Notes: generated from the sequence alone by a model not told the origin. Counted from the stretch's first letter, positions 1 to 7,475 are shown. The stretch is 29,210 nt of DNA from an uncultured Sutterella sp. (GCA_937906995.1 CALESB010000066.1:1-29210), one strand, 5' to 3'. Numbers and translations: made by a program.

Positions 1-518
1 ACTTGACGAACAAGTCCCTCGGCTGTGTCTCGACTTTTCCGATAACGCACAAACCCTAACTTCGGGACAAAGACGCGAGTGTTGACTTCGTCAATATCTT
101 CTCTTTTAGGTTGAGGCAGTCGGAAACTATCACCATGATCTCTACTCTTAAAGCGTGGAAAACCTTTGCCTTTCTTAAATGATTCTCGAATGGCACGATC
201 TTGATCGCGCAGTGTTTGTTGCAAGGCTTGCGCAATGGGTAGTTTTAACCATTGGGTTTGGGCTTCACGCTTTAATTGCGTGAGCGCCTTGGAGCAGGCG
301 TTGTAAGTCAAAAGCGACGGTTGAGGTAAGGGCTCGTGTCCTTGTTCAACGCGCTCTTTGTTTTGGTGATAGATGGTATTGCGAGACTCTTGAATGGCTT
401 TTTGCTCGGCTAAGAAATGATTCCAAACGAAACGCACAGCTCCCGCCGTTTGACTTAAGAAACGACGTTGAGCGGTGTTGAGTTTTAGTTCGAATGAGTA
501 GTTGAGCATCAGTTCCAT
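1..518 (-). CDS. tnpB: IS200/IS605-type TnpB, N-terminal part (runs off window)
   Basis: The frame is open from an ATG at 518 to the window edge (172 codons) with no stop. It starts MELMLNYSFELKLN, followed by an AGAVRFVWNHFLAEQ segment, the signature of the N-terminal helix-turn-helix domain of OrfB/TnpB proteins. Further on, a KGFPRFKSR-type block marks the start of the OrfB core. TnpB is an RNA-guided nuclease that promotes element retention. The RuvC-like catalytic residues and zinc finger would lie outside the window, so activity cannot be judged. A second in-frame ATG lies three codons downstream at 509. The gene is convergent with nothing and lies downstream of dnaX on the same strand, so it may receive dnaX read-through. 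Confidence 0.9.
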   Translation of the reverse strand, partial: MELMLNYSFELKLNTAQRRFLSQTAGAVRFVWNHFLAEQKAIQESRNTIYHQNKERVEQGHEPLPQPSLLTYNACSKALTQLKREAQTQWLKLPIAQALQQTLRDQDRAIRESFKKGKGFPRFKSRDHGDSFRLPQPKREDIDEVNTRVFVPKLGFVRYRKSRDTAEGLVRQ

Positions 519-573
519 AGCTTTAATTTTAGCAATAGAGATCAATCAACGATTTTTTCGACTAATAGATTTA

Positions 574-591
574 CAAAGTCTCACGACTTTG
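574..591 (-). repeat. Short hairpin in the IS left end
   Basis: Perfect 7-bp inverted repeat CAAAGTC (574-580) and GACTTTG (585-591) around a 4-nt loop, between the tnpB start and the outer hairpin. Subterminal hairpins are typical of IS200/IS605 ends and are recognised by the TnpA transposase. The role here is inferred. Confidence 0.6.
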
Positions 592-632
592 CCGTCTTAT
601 ATCCCATGATTAAATCATGGGTTTTACGACGG
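592..632 (-). repeat. Main imperfect palindrome of the IS left end
   Basis: Stem CCCATGAT (603-610) pairs with ATCATGGG (614-621) around a TAA loop. An outer stem CCGTC (592-596) pairs with GACGG (628-632), with unpaired flanks between. This two-level hairpin lies just inside the proposed boundary and matches the architecture of IS200/IS605 left ends, where TnpA binds a hairpin next to the cleavage site. Confidence 0.7.
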
Positions 633-660
633 AGGCTATAAAAATCTTTTCTTACTCTCA

Positions 661-2784
661 TCAAGATTGACGAGAAACTAATTTTTTAATCGAAGATTGA
701 TCAATACGAGCGTTAAAGCGTCGAGCAATAATTTTTGCTTGAGGTGTATTTTTTAACGCCTCAATCGCAGCCTTTTTCTCTTCTGGATCATCAATGGCCA
801 CATAGTGGCTCTTTAACCACTTTGCTTCCTCGGCCTTTTTCTCTTGACGCTTTTCCCAAACCTTCTGTTGGTGAATTGTACGGGAACGTGGCGACTCAAG
901 CTCAATTTCAATCTTCATACGATGACCAAACACCGGATCCACAATACGCTGAACTAAACGCATCGCCTGTTCGTTTCGTAAGCGCCCAGCATAAAAGGGA
1001 TCTAAACGTAAACGAATAACATTGCCCTCAATGGCAACACACTCGCTTCTAAACAAAATATCACGAGCGTATGTAGACGGGTAGGTATATCGCATTTTTT
1101 CATACCAAAGCTTCCCAACTTCACTGAATGCCGGAATCTCTTCCTCTTGAGCGAATTCATAGTAGTCAGAGTAGCCACTTCCCATATCCGTCGAAGGCTC
1201 CTCTTCGACGGGCTCTGCCTCTGGCATGTCGTACCCGGGCATGGAATCCATTGTTGGAGCGCTTTCCATCCCGTAGTCATCAAAAGGGTCTAAAGACTCC
1301 TGATAAGCTGCCTCATCATAAGCTCCATCAGGGCTATAGGGCACGTCATCATCGTCGTCATCAATTACGGTTGAAGATGGCTTTGTAACGGGTTTGGACT
1401 CTACAACTGCCTCCTCAGTTGATAACTTCTTTGGTTCCGATGCGGCGGCTTTGTCCGACGTTACTTGGGATGAAACTGGTAAGTCCTCCCAGGGCGCTGG
1501 ATCATTATCAAGCGACGGAGTTGCTGGCAACTCTTGACGTACATTGGCAACTTCAGATGTCGCAACACTGGTAGCCAGAACCTTACTTTCAACCTTAGGC
1601 GCAATCGAGTTTTGATTTGTAGTTGATGTAGACTTGACGTCATCAAAACTAAAGCGTTTTGGCAAAGTTGTCTTAACAACACCAGCTGGCTTAAAAGCCA
1701 ACATACGCATCAATGCCATCGTGAAACCAGCATATTCATCGGGTGCCAAATTCATGTCACCACGTGCGTTAAGCGTAATTTGGTAATAAAGCTGAACTTC
1801 TTGTGGCGAGAATGTTTGGGCCAACTCAAAAATAGCATCTCGATCCAAATCATCGCTAGCCACACTAGCTGGATCAAATTGAGCCAAAGCAATGCGGTGC
1901 AAAATGGCTGCTAAATCACGAATTGCTTGAGAAAAACTCAAACTACGCATCGACATGGTGTTGGCGATCTCAAGCATTTGATGGGCATCGCCTTGAGCGA
2001 GTGCTTGCAAAAGCTTCACCAACACGTCGCTATCCATCATGCCAAGCATTTCACGAACGCTATCGAGCGTTACAGGCTTATCACCCGCGAATGCAATCGC
2101 CTGATCCAAAAGGCTTAAGCCATCACGCATAGAACCGCGTGCACCGATACCCAAAAGCTTCAGTGCAGCGGGTTCTGCTTCAATTTTTTCTTCGGTCAAA
2201 ATATGCTTCATGTGCTCGGCCACAATTTGTGGCGTCACATTACGAAGATTAAATTGAATACAACGCGATAAAACCGTCACAGGGACTTTTTGAGGGTCTG
2301 TCGTTGCTAGAATAAATTTTACGTACTCAGGCGGCTCCTCAAGCGTCTTAAGCATTGCATTAAAAGCATGCGTAGTGAGCTGATGCACTTCGTCGATCAT
2401 GTAGACCTTGTAGCGCGCATTGGTTGGCGCATACATGGCTTGCTCGAGCAAAGCTGTCATTTCCTCTACTGAACGATTACTAGCCGCGTCCATTTCGATA
2501 TAGTCAACGAAACGGCCTTCATCAATAGCACGACAAGCCTCACAAACGCCGCAAGGATGGTCCGTTACACCACCCTTACCATCTGGCCCAACACAATTGA
2601 GGCTTTTTGCCAAAATACGAGACAACGTTGTCTTACCAACACCGCGGGTGCCGGTAAATAGATAAGCGTGATGCAAACGATTTTCTCGCAATGCATGCGT
2701 CAGCGCTTGAACAACCGGCTCCTGACCGACCACACTTTCAAAATTATGAGGACGCCACTTTCGGGCTAAAACTTGAGAAGCCAT
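661..2784 (-). CDS. dnaX: DNA polymerase III subunits tau/gamma
   Basis: Clamp-loader ATPase of the replicative polymerase; loads the beta clamp and, as full-length tau, links polymerase to helicase. Seen (numbering from the ATG): an N-terminal LARKWRP block, Walker A GTRGVGKT near residue 45, a zinc module with one Cys near 64 and a CxxCxxC cluster near 78-84, Walker B with DEVH near 131, and sensor/SRC motif near 173. A long low-complexity acidic linker (about residues 430-560) precedes a tau-specific C-terminal region. A TTG six bases upstream is open, but the ATG at 2784 has AGGA at a good distance, so I chose the ATG (707 aa). It starts 8 bp after the acetyltransferase stop, implying a translationally coupled operon. 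No A-rich slippery heptamer was seen near the linker, so a programmed frameshift making gamma is not supported. Confidence 0.97.
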   Translation of the reverse strand: MASQVLARKWRPHNFESVVGQEPVVQALTHALRENRLHHAYLFTGTRGVGKTTLSRILAKSLNCVGPDGKGGVTDHPCGVCEACRAIDEGRFVDYIEMDAASNRSVEEMTALLEQAMYAPTNARYKVYMIDEVHQLTTHAFNAMLKTLEEPPEYVKFILATTDPQKVPVTVLSRCIQFNLRNVTPQIVAEHMKHILTEEKIEAEPAALKLLGIGARGSMRDGLSLLDQAIAFAGDKPVTLDSVREMLGMMDSDVLVKLLQALAQGDAHQMLEIANTMSMRSLSFSQAIRDLAAILHRIALAQFDPASVASDDLDRDAIFELAQTFSPQEVQLYYQITLNARGDMNLAPDEYAGFTMALMRMLAFKPAGVVKTTLPKRFSFDDVKSTSTTNQNSIAPKVESKVLATSVATSEVANVRQELPATPSLDNDPAPWEDLPVSSQVTSDKAAASEPKKLSTEEAVVESKPVTKPSSTVIDDDDDDVPYSPDGAYDEAAYQESLDPFDDYGMESAPTMDSMPGYDMPEAEPVEEEPSTDMGSGYSDYYEFAQEEEIPAFSEVGKLWYEKMRYTYPSTYARDILFRSECVAIEGNVIRLRLDPFYAGRLRNEQAMRLVQRIVDPVFGHRMKIEIELESPRSRTIHQQKVWEKRQEKKAEEAKWLKSHYVAIDDPEEKKAAIEALKNTPQAKIIARRFNARIDQSSIKKLVSRQS

Positions 2785-2792
2785 CGTCAATC

Positions 2793-3278
2793 CTATTTAG
2801 ACTCGGCAAAATTCACGAGGGACTCACCTGTCATTCGACAAATGCGCCAATTAGGCAAAACATTTGCTCCGATTTTTTCATAAAAACCAATTGCAGGCTC
2901 ATTCCAATCTAGAACAACCCATTCAAAGCGACCGCATTTTTCTTCAATCGCCTTGTTGGCTAAATATTGCATAAGCTTTTTACCATAGCCTTTTCCACGA
3001 TAGGCGGGGTCAATAAAGATGTCTTCAAGATAAAGACCTTTGCGAGTTAAAAACGTGGAAAAGTTGTAGAAATAAAACGCAAAACCAACAGGTGTATCGT
3101 CTTCACAAGCGATAACACAGTGAGCAATTGCTTTATCGCCAAACAGTTCTCTTTTCACATCATCAACCGTTGCAACGACTTCATCGAGCATCTTTTCATA
3201 GTCCGCCAAACGACGAATAAAACTTAACACTAACTCACAATCATCTTCAGTGGCTGGACGAATTCGAAATTCAGACAT
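2793..3278 (-). CDS. GNAT N-acetyltransferase, SSAT/diamine acetyltransferase-like
   Basis: A 161-residue single-domain GNAT acetyltransferase, transferring an acetyl group from acetyl-CoA to an amine. The acetyl-CoA binding loop RGKGYGKKLM is at about residues 94-103, preceded by the strand LEDIFIDPAYR. The later WNEPAIGFYEKIGA block is typical of spermidine/spermine (diamine) N1-acetyltransferase-like members. The acidic ADYEKM segment near residue 25 also fits that subgroup, but the substrate is inferred. It is the first gene of a two-gene minus-strand unit with dnaX, the gap being 8 bp. A terminator separates it from the exporter upstream, so it needs its own promoter in 3279-3320. Cytoplasmic; no signal peptide. 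Confidence 0.9.
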   Translation of the reverse strand: MSEFRIRPATEDDCELVLSFIRRLADYEKMLDEVVATVDDVKRELFGDKAIAHCVIACEDDTPVGFAFYFYNFSTFLTRKGLYLEDIFIDPAYRGKGYGKKLMQYLANKAIEEKCGRFEWVVLDWNEPAIGFYEKIGANVLPNWRICRMTGESLVNFAESK

Positions 3279-3320
3279 AACTTACTCGCAGTAAAGAGAA
3301 CAATAGACTAAGTTTACATA

Positions 3321-3351
3321 AAAACTAAGCGGGACATTCCTGCCCCGCTCA
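3321..3351 (-). terminator. Intrinsic terminator of the LysE/RhtB gene
   Basis: On the minus strand a stem GAGCGGG/CCCGCTT (arms about 3344-3350 and 3327-3333) is followed by AGTTTTTA. It begins 6 bp after the exporter stop codon. Confidence 0.75.
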
Positions 3352-3355
3352 AGTA

Positions 3356-3997
3356 TTAACTCGCAAACATGGTTAGAAAAACACGTAGGGCCAATAAAAT
3401 AAATATCGTTCCGCCTACACAGTTGATAATTCGAGCGGCTTTAGGTGTCGAGAGTAGATGTCTAAAGTTAGCCGCAACCCACGCATATCCTAAATGAATC
3501 ACGCAAACCAATGAGAAATAGGTTGCACTCATCACCGCCACTTGAAGCACATAGTTAAGATTAGCGTCTAAGAATTGCGGGAAAAGGGAGATAAAAAACA
3601 TAATCAACATGGGATTTGTCATCTGAAGCGTCACACCTTGCAACCAAAGGCGTCCCTTTTGAGCAAAATCCACGGATTCTTTTTCCTTTGCTGCCAAATC
3701 AAAACTAAAGGGTTTTGCTCTAAATAACTTAATCCCTAAATAAACCATGTAGCAGGCACCGAGTGATTTAATCACTTCAAAAGTAGACGGAGAATTGGCA
3801 ATTAAAATCCCCAAACCTGTCGATGAAATCACAGCCATGATCACAGTACCCGACGCCGTTCCCAAAATCACCCAACAAGCAGGGCGCAATCCATAGCGAA
3901 TTGCACTCGTTAGTGTCATTAATACACCAGGACCAGGTGAAGCAACAGTGCAACTAGAAGTAATCAAGAACAAGAGAAATAAAGAAGTATTGACCAT
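3356..3997 (-). CDS. LysE/RhtB-family amino-acid exporter
   Basis: A 213-residue inner-membrane protein of the LysE/RhtB superfamily, which exports amino acids or derivatives by proton antiport. The N-terminal hydrophobic segment leads into the signature SPGPGVLMTLTSAIRYG (about residues 20-36), and about six hydrophobic segments can be traced, with a hydrophilic loop around residues 95-115. Length is normal for the family. The start is ATG at 3997; no convincing Shine-Dalgarno precedes it, and the base of a perfect palindrome lies only a few bases upstream (4001-4017), suggesting control at or near the start. It is monocistronic, with its own terminator, and divergent from the HNH gene. The exported substrate cannot be read from sequence. 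Confidence 0.92.
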   Translation of the reverse strand: MVNTSLFLLFLITSSCTVASPGPGVLMTLTSAIRYGLRPACWVILGTASGTVIMAVISSTGLGILIANSPSTFEVIKSLGACYMVYLGIKLFRAKPFSFDLAAKEKESVDFAQKGRLWLQGVTLQMTNPMLIMFFISLFPQFLDANLNYVLQVAVMSATYFSLVCVIHLGYAWVAANFRHLLSTPKAARIINCVGGTIFILLALRVFLTMFAS

Positions 3998-4000
3998 TTG

Positions 4001-4017
4001 AAGTTAAGCCTTAACTT
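4001..4017. promoter_or_regulatory. Perfect palindrome upstream of the exporter start (candidate operator)
   Basis: AAGTTAAG-C-CTTAACTT is a perfect 8-1-8 palindrome 3 bp upstream of the LysE/RhtB start codon. A related AACTT-G-AAGTT palindrome occurs at 4093-4103 in the same divergent intergenic region. The repeated motif suggests binding of a dimeric regulator; the factor is unknown and none is encoded beside it. Confidence 0.4.
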
Positions 4018-4171
4018 GAAGGGAGCAAATTTTAATCCTTCTTTAGAGTTCTCTGTGCAACGAACAAAGAAAAAGTGTTGTATTTGAGGGAAAACTTGAA
4101 GTTAATGACTGTTCCTCTTAAGCTATCTCTATTAAATTTGCGGCTCTGTTCATGCAACGGTTGAGGTCAAT

Positions 4172-5266
4172 ATGTACCTGCCTAACTCTCAAACACTAGA
4201 TATTGCACCATTATCCCGAATCTTTTCTAATACCTCGGCTGCCTACAAATTTTTCTGGTTTTTATGCCTTTTGGAAGTTTTTCAAAAAGGCCAAACCGAA
4301 ATTGCTTACTCCGATATTGTTGCACGCATGATCGCCAAGGCTTGGTATCCAAGACTCTTTTTTAAACTCTCCTTCGGCAAAACTGAATCTTTGGCCAAAT
4401 GGATCGATAACTTACAAATTGAGGAGGCCTTACCAATTGATGCCAAAGAAGATTTTATCGTTAGCGCGCTTATCAACAGTCCCAGGAACTCCAGTCATGT
4501 TAAGAGTGCTTTCAAACAAATTGCTGACGAAGTCCCATATCGTTTCCTAATGCCGTGGATCAAAGAACAAAGCAATTCCCAGATGGTCAAACGATCTCAA
4601 AATTTTGAAAATCAGTGTTTGTATTCACTCAAACGCGATCGCATTTACGGTCTAATTATCACGATTAATCCTCTTTGGCAGGCGTATCTGCGAGCAAACC
4701 ACCAGATATTAATTGAGTTCACCTACTGGCACCTTTCGCAGTACCTACAAGCTCGAAACCCAAATGTGCCAGGAATTCCATCAAAACTTATGCGTCCTGA
4801 AAAACGAGCCTCCTTGGCTAGACAACGAGACTTTTGGAAAGAGGCTATTGGCATACAAGGAAAGATGCATTGCATTTACACAGGCAGATCGATTACACCT
4901 GAGATGAGTTTTGATCTGGACCACTTTATGCCTTGGCGATTTGTCGCTCATGATCGTCTATGGAATCTCATTCCGATAGCCAATATTGAAGATGAGTTTC
5001 GACTTAACAGCTGCAAGAGCGACTATCTACCTAGTTTAGAACGATTCTTGCAGCCACTTGCTGATGAGCATTTGCTAGCTATTCAAGCCATCATCGAACA
5101 TGGAAAGAGACCAAAAGTTATGGAAGATTATGTTGACTTAGGCCTAGATTGTGAAGACTTGAAAACTATTAGCAGTGAAAATTTCTTTGAGGCTTTTTCA
5201 AAAACCTATACTCCAATGAACTTAATCGCGAAAAATATGGGATTTGAGGTTTGGAATTTTCAATAG
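4172..5266 (+). CDS. HNH endonuclease-domain protein
   Basis: A 364-residue protein with a helical N-terminal region of unknown fold (about 1-225) and a C-terminal HNH nuclease module. Seen: CIYTG near residue 234, then DLDHF (248-252), WRFVAHDRLWNLIP with the second His at 260 and Asn at 265, and RLNSCKSDYLP near 277-287. This spacing matches HNH endonucleases in which Asp-His binds the metal and Asn-His completes the beta-beta-alpha metal site. A GAGG lies about 7 bp before the ATG. It is followed after 12 bp by the HIT gene, likely the same transcript. No methyltransferase, toxin partner or phage gene is adjacent, so a restriction or defence role is possible but unproven. Confidence 0.8.
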   Translation: MYLPNSQTLDIAPLSRIFSNTSAAYKFFWFLCLLEVFQKGQTEIAYSDIVARMIAKAWYPRLFFKLSFGKTESLAKWIDNLQIEEALPIDAKEDFIVSALINSPRNSSHVKSAFKQIADEVPYRFLMPWIKEQSNSQMVKRSQNFENQCLYSLKRDRIYGLIITINPLWQAYLRANHQILIEFTYWHLSQYLQARNPNVPGIPSKLMRPEKRASLARQRDFWKEAIGIQGKMHCIYTGRSITPEMSFDLDHFMPWRFVAHDRLWNLIPIANIEDEFRLNSCKSDYLPSLERFLQPLADEHLLAIQAIIEHGKRPKVMEDYVDLGLDCEDLKTISSENFFEAFSKTYTPMNLIAKNMGFEVWNFQ

Positions 5267-5278
5267 GAGACTTCAATT

Positions 5279-5653
5279 ATGACAAACTGCCCATTTTGCC
5301 ATCTTGCTAACAATGTTGAAATCATCCAAGAATCAAACCTATGCGTTGCCTTTTTGGATAAATATCCTGTAAACCCTGGACATACTTTAATTATTCCAAA
5401 ACGTCACGTTGCCAGTTACTTCGAGTTAACCGAGGAAGAAATACTCGACATGAATCGCTTATTAAAACTCGTTCAACCGATCATCGAAATGCGATATCAA
5501 CCCGATGGGTTTAACATCGGCATTAATGTAGGCCTGATGGCGGGACAATCCATTTTCCATGTTCACTTACACTTAATACCTCGCTATCAAGGAGACGTTG
5601 AAAATCCGAGAGGCGGCGTTCGAGGTGTGATTCCTGCAAGGCAAAACTATTAA
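5279..5653 (+). CDS. HIT-family nucleotide hydrolase
   Basis: A 124-residue histidine-triad protein, probably a nucleotide hydrolase or transferase such as a diadenosine-tetraphosphate hydrolase-like enzyme. The triad HVHLH is at residues 94-98 in GQSIFHVHLHLIPR. N-terminal CPFC (Cys 4 and 7), with His 43 and His 94, could form the zinc site of zinc-containing HIT proteins. The C-terminal PRGGVRGVIP extension is common in this subgroup. An AGGAG lies about 9-10 bp upstream of the ATG, immediately after the HNH stop, so the two genes appear co-transcribed. Whether they work together is unknown; HIT genes are often linked to unrelated genes. Confidence 0.93.
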   Translation: MTNCPFCHLANNVEIIQESNLCVAFLDKYPVNPGHTLIIPKRHVASYFELTEEEILDMNRLLKLVQPIIEMRYQPDGFNIGINVGLMAGQSIFHVHLHLIPRYQGDVENPRGGVRGVIPARQNY

Positions 5654-5699
5654 TTTGAAGGCATACAAAGTTGATTTGTACACCTTAACACTAAAAACC

Positions 5700-5810
5700 G
5701 AACCATTCTTTTTCTGCCATCTTCAAAATCATTTCTGTATCTAATGGCAGATCTTTTATGAGTACAGACACTTGAATCAACGCTGTGACCGAATGCAAAA
5801 AAGGCTGATT
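5700..5810 (-). pseudogene. Possible C-terminal gene remnant (unrecognised)
   Basis: Minus-strand frame open for about 37 codons from a TTG near 5800, reading LHSVTALIQVSVLIKDL and ending AEKEWFGF at a stop near 5700. It has a protein-like composition but no plausible ribosome site, and its upstream end is inside the terminator hairpin. It could be the tail of a deleted gene or chance. Not recognised. Confidence 0.2.
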
Positions 5811-5834
5811 GCTTTAAAACAATCAACCTTTTTT
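5797..5834. terminator. Bidirectional intrinsic terminator (HIT / SDR operon)
   Basis: Stem AAAAAAGGCTGATTG (5797-5811) pairs with CAATCAACCTTTTTT (5820-5834) with one mismatch, ending in a T run on either strand. It serves the plus-strand HNH-HIT unit and the minus-strand SDR gene ending at 5848. Confidence 0.85.
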
Positions 5835-5847
5835 GAAAAACAAGTCA

Positions 5848-6495
5848 TTACCAAATGAAATTGGATTTTGCCGCCTCTCCATTATCGATCAGAATATCCT
5901 GAGCGGTCATAGAGCGATTGACGACAGCAACAAAGTATGTCCACTTAGCGATCTCGTCCACAGTTGCCCACTTAGGCAAAAGGGTTTCATTCATAACTTG
6001 AGACCACAACTCAGGATTATCAATAATATGGGCGTTAAGGTCTGTTAGTACCCCTCCAGGAGATAGGCTATTGGAGGTTGCCCCAAATGGCGCGACACGT
6101 AATGCAACATTTTTCATGTATGCCACCATTCCACCTTTACTGGCAGCATACTCGGGGAACTCTGCACCAGTCTGAGCACTCGCCGAAGCTATGAAAACAA
6201 CGCTTTTAATTTTTTCCTGAATAGCATAATGCTCAGTGACACGAATTGTGCCCTTAAGATTAATATCAATATCGCGCCCACTATTTTGTACACCGGCGTT
6301 ATTGATAAGAACCTCGATGCCATCAATATCTGGCAACTCCCCTGTCAAGATATCCGCTACAAAATGCTGGTAGTTAGGATGATCAATGGAGCTATCTAAG
6401 ATATCAATACCTATGACAGTGTCTCCATGATTGAGAAACTCTTCACAAATACCCTTTCCAATACCTTGACTAGATCCAGTGACCAAAACTTTCAC
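5848..6495 (-). CDS. Short-chain dehydrogenase/reductase
   Basis: A 215-residue classical SDR oxidoreductase using NAD(P)H. Seen: dinucleotide motif TGSSQGIGKG (residues 6-15), NNAG (65-68), catalytic Ser around 104-106, and YAASK with Tyr 116 and Lys 120, followed by PGGVLTDL. An Asp near the end of the second strand (GIDI, about 31) hints at NAD preference. The substrate is not evident. The start is GTG at 6495, with GAGG about 9 bp upstream overlapping the end of the VUT transporter gene (gap 6 bp), so it is translated from the same riboswitch-led transcript. A pterin or queuosine-related role is a guess from context only; FabG-like annotation is equally possible. Confidence 0.88.
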   Translation of the reverse strand: MKVLVTGSSQGIGKGICEEFLNHGDTVIGIDILDSSIDHPNYQHFVADILTGELPDIDGIEVLINNAGVQNSGRDIDINLKGTIRVTEHYAIQEKIKSVVFIASASAQTGAEFPEYAASKGGMVAYMKNVALRVAPFGATSNSLSPGGVLTDLNAHIIDNPELWSQVMNETLLPKWATVDEIAKWTYFVAVVNRSMTAQDILIDNGEAAKSNFIW

Positions 6496-6501
6496 GACTC
6501 A

Positions 6502-7296
6502 TTACCTCGTAGCTGGTGCGACTTGCAAAAGATAGGCATCGCCCACCTTATTTTTTCGCCAATTTTCACTGATGCGATAGCCCCACAAAGAGAAAAGAAC
6601 TTGGCATAGAAGCTCAAAAAGCATTCCTAAGAAGGCACACGTTATGCATTGCGTAAGGCTCCATCCAAAAAATACGCGACTAACCAAGAAGGCAAATACA
6701 AAATTGTCCACAAACTGTGCAACCGCTGTTGAAGCCAAAGAGCGACTTAAGTAGGCCATTAAACCATTGGGGTGACGTTTAAAGGCTTTACCTACAAAAA
6801 AGTTTAAGAAGTTGTTGGTAAATGCTGCAACCGTAAAAGCAGCAGCACTGCCAAAAATAATGTACCACGTGCCACCAAAGGTATTGTTTAATGCCGTATT
6901 GATAACAACCTCGCTACCCTCGACGTAAGACTCACCCCAAGTGCCAGGAACAAGACTCACTAAGAAGAAAATACCGCACAGCAGTAAATTCAAAACCATG
7001 GCAAAAATAGAAATCTGGGTCGCAGCCTTGGGACCAAAATGCTTGGTAAGAATATCCAAAACCAAAAATACGAACCAGGAAACGATAAAACCGCAGTCAA
7101 GCGCCAACCAACTCACTGGTAAATCGACACTTTTGTTAGCGAGCAAGTTCATCGAAAAGACTGCAACAATAAAAAGTGCGAATGTAACCGTAGGAATTGA
7201 TTGCACTAACAGCTGAAATTCACGAAATGATCGACTCCATCTTTCAAAAATAGAGAGTGATTTTGAGTCCGTTAAAGACTCTGAAGAATAGGACAT
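6502..7296 (-). CDS. VUT/YhhQ-family queuosine-precursor transporter
   Basis: An inner-membrane protein of the VUT (YhhQ, DUF165) family, which imports queuosine precursors such as preQ0/preQ1. Seen: about six hydrophobic segments, with LLANKSVDLPVSWLALDCG, FVFLVLDILTKHFGPKAA and FTNNFLNFFVGKAFKRHPNG, all characteristic of the family. I chose ATG 7296 (264 aa) because GAGGTG lies 8 bp upstream. The frame stays open to TTG codons at 7360-7371 just beyond the riboswitch tail, where a GGGAG could also serve as ribosome site, so an N-terminal extension of about 22-25 residues is possible. The upstream preQ1-I-like element strongly supports the substrate class. It is followed by the SDR gene after 6 bp. 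Confidence 0.9.
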   Translation of the reverse strand: MSYSSESLTDSKSLSIFERWSRSFREFQLLVQSIPTVTFALFIVAVFSMNLLANKSVDLPVSWLALDCGFIVSWFVFLVLDILTKHFGPKAATQISIFAMVLNLLLCGIFFLVSLVPGTWGESYVEGSEVVINTALNNTFGGTWYIIFGSAAAFTVAAFTNNFLNFFVGKAFKRHPNGLMAYLSRSLASTAVAQFVDNFVFAFLVSRVFFGWSLTQCITCAFLGMLFELLCQVLFSLWGYRISENWRKNKVGDAYLLQVAPATR

Positions 7297-7375
7297 TGAC
7301 TGCACCTCAATAGCGTCATAGAGGCGACAGAGCGGACGAATAAGTGAAGTCAAAACCAACAAACTCCACAACTCC

Positions 7376-7414
7376 CGTAGTTTTATTTATAGACAGGATG
7401 GTCACGAACTGTCT
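7376..7414 (-). promoter_or_regulatory. preQ1-I riboswitch aptamer
   Basis: Minus-strand RNA: stem AGACAG (7414-7409) and CTGTCT (7396-7391) close a 12-nt loop beginning TTC, followed by an A-rich tail ATAAATAAAACTACGGG. This is the preQ1-I architecture: short hairpin with UUC at the loop start, then AUAAA...AACUA folding back as an H-type pseudoknot. The loop CGTG could pair with the tail TACG. The tail runs directly into GGGAG, a Shine-Dalgarno-like sequence, so control of translation or termination is plausible. The downstream gene is a queuosine-precursor transporter, the expected regulon member. The match was made from memory of the consensus, not by a covariance model. Confidence 0.75.
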
Positions 7415-7475
7415 CCCCAAAAGGGAAATCGGGGCCAATTCTAGCACAGCCTTCCTATTGCGCAAACGATTGAAA

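Larger units (their letters stand above)
1..637 (-). mobile_element. Left end of an IS200/IS605-type (TnpB-carrying) element, partial
   Basis: The minus strand from about 637 down to the window edge reads as the left end of an IS200/IS605-family element: a hairpin-rich untranslated end (about 519-637) followed by tnpB running out of the window. The presumed left boundary follows the minus-strand pentamer TTTAT (638-642), a target or transposon-adjacent motif of the kind this family uses; the element then begins AGCCTCCGTCG. No inverted terminal repeats or target duplication are expected in this family, and none were seen. Insertion is about 24 bp beyond the dnaX stop codon. No tnpA is visible, but most of the element lies outside the window. 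The exact boundary is inferred, not proven. Confidence 0.8.

Noticed and set aside
735..1019. Plus-strand open frame inside dnaX
   Set aside because: Antisense shadow of the dnaX coding frame, without ribosome site or recognisable product.
661..2784. Programmed frameshift in dnaX making gamma
   Set aside because: No A-rich slippery heptamer was found near the domain III end or the acidic linker.
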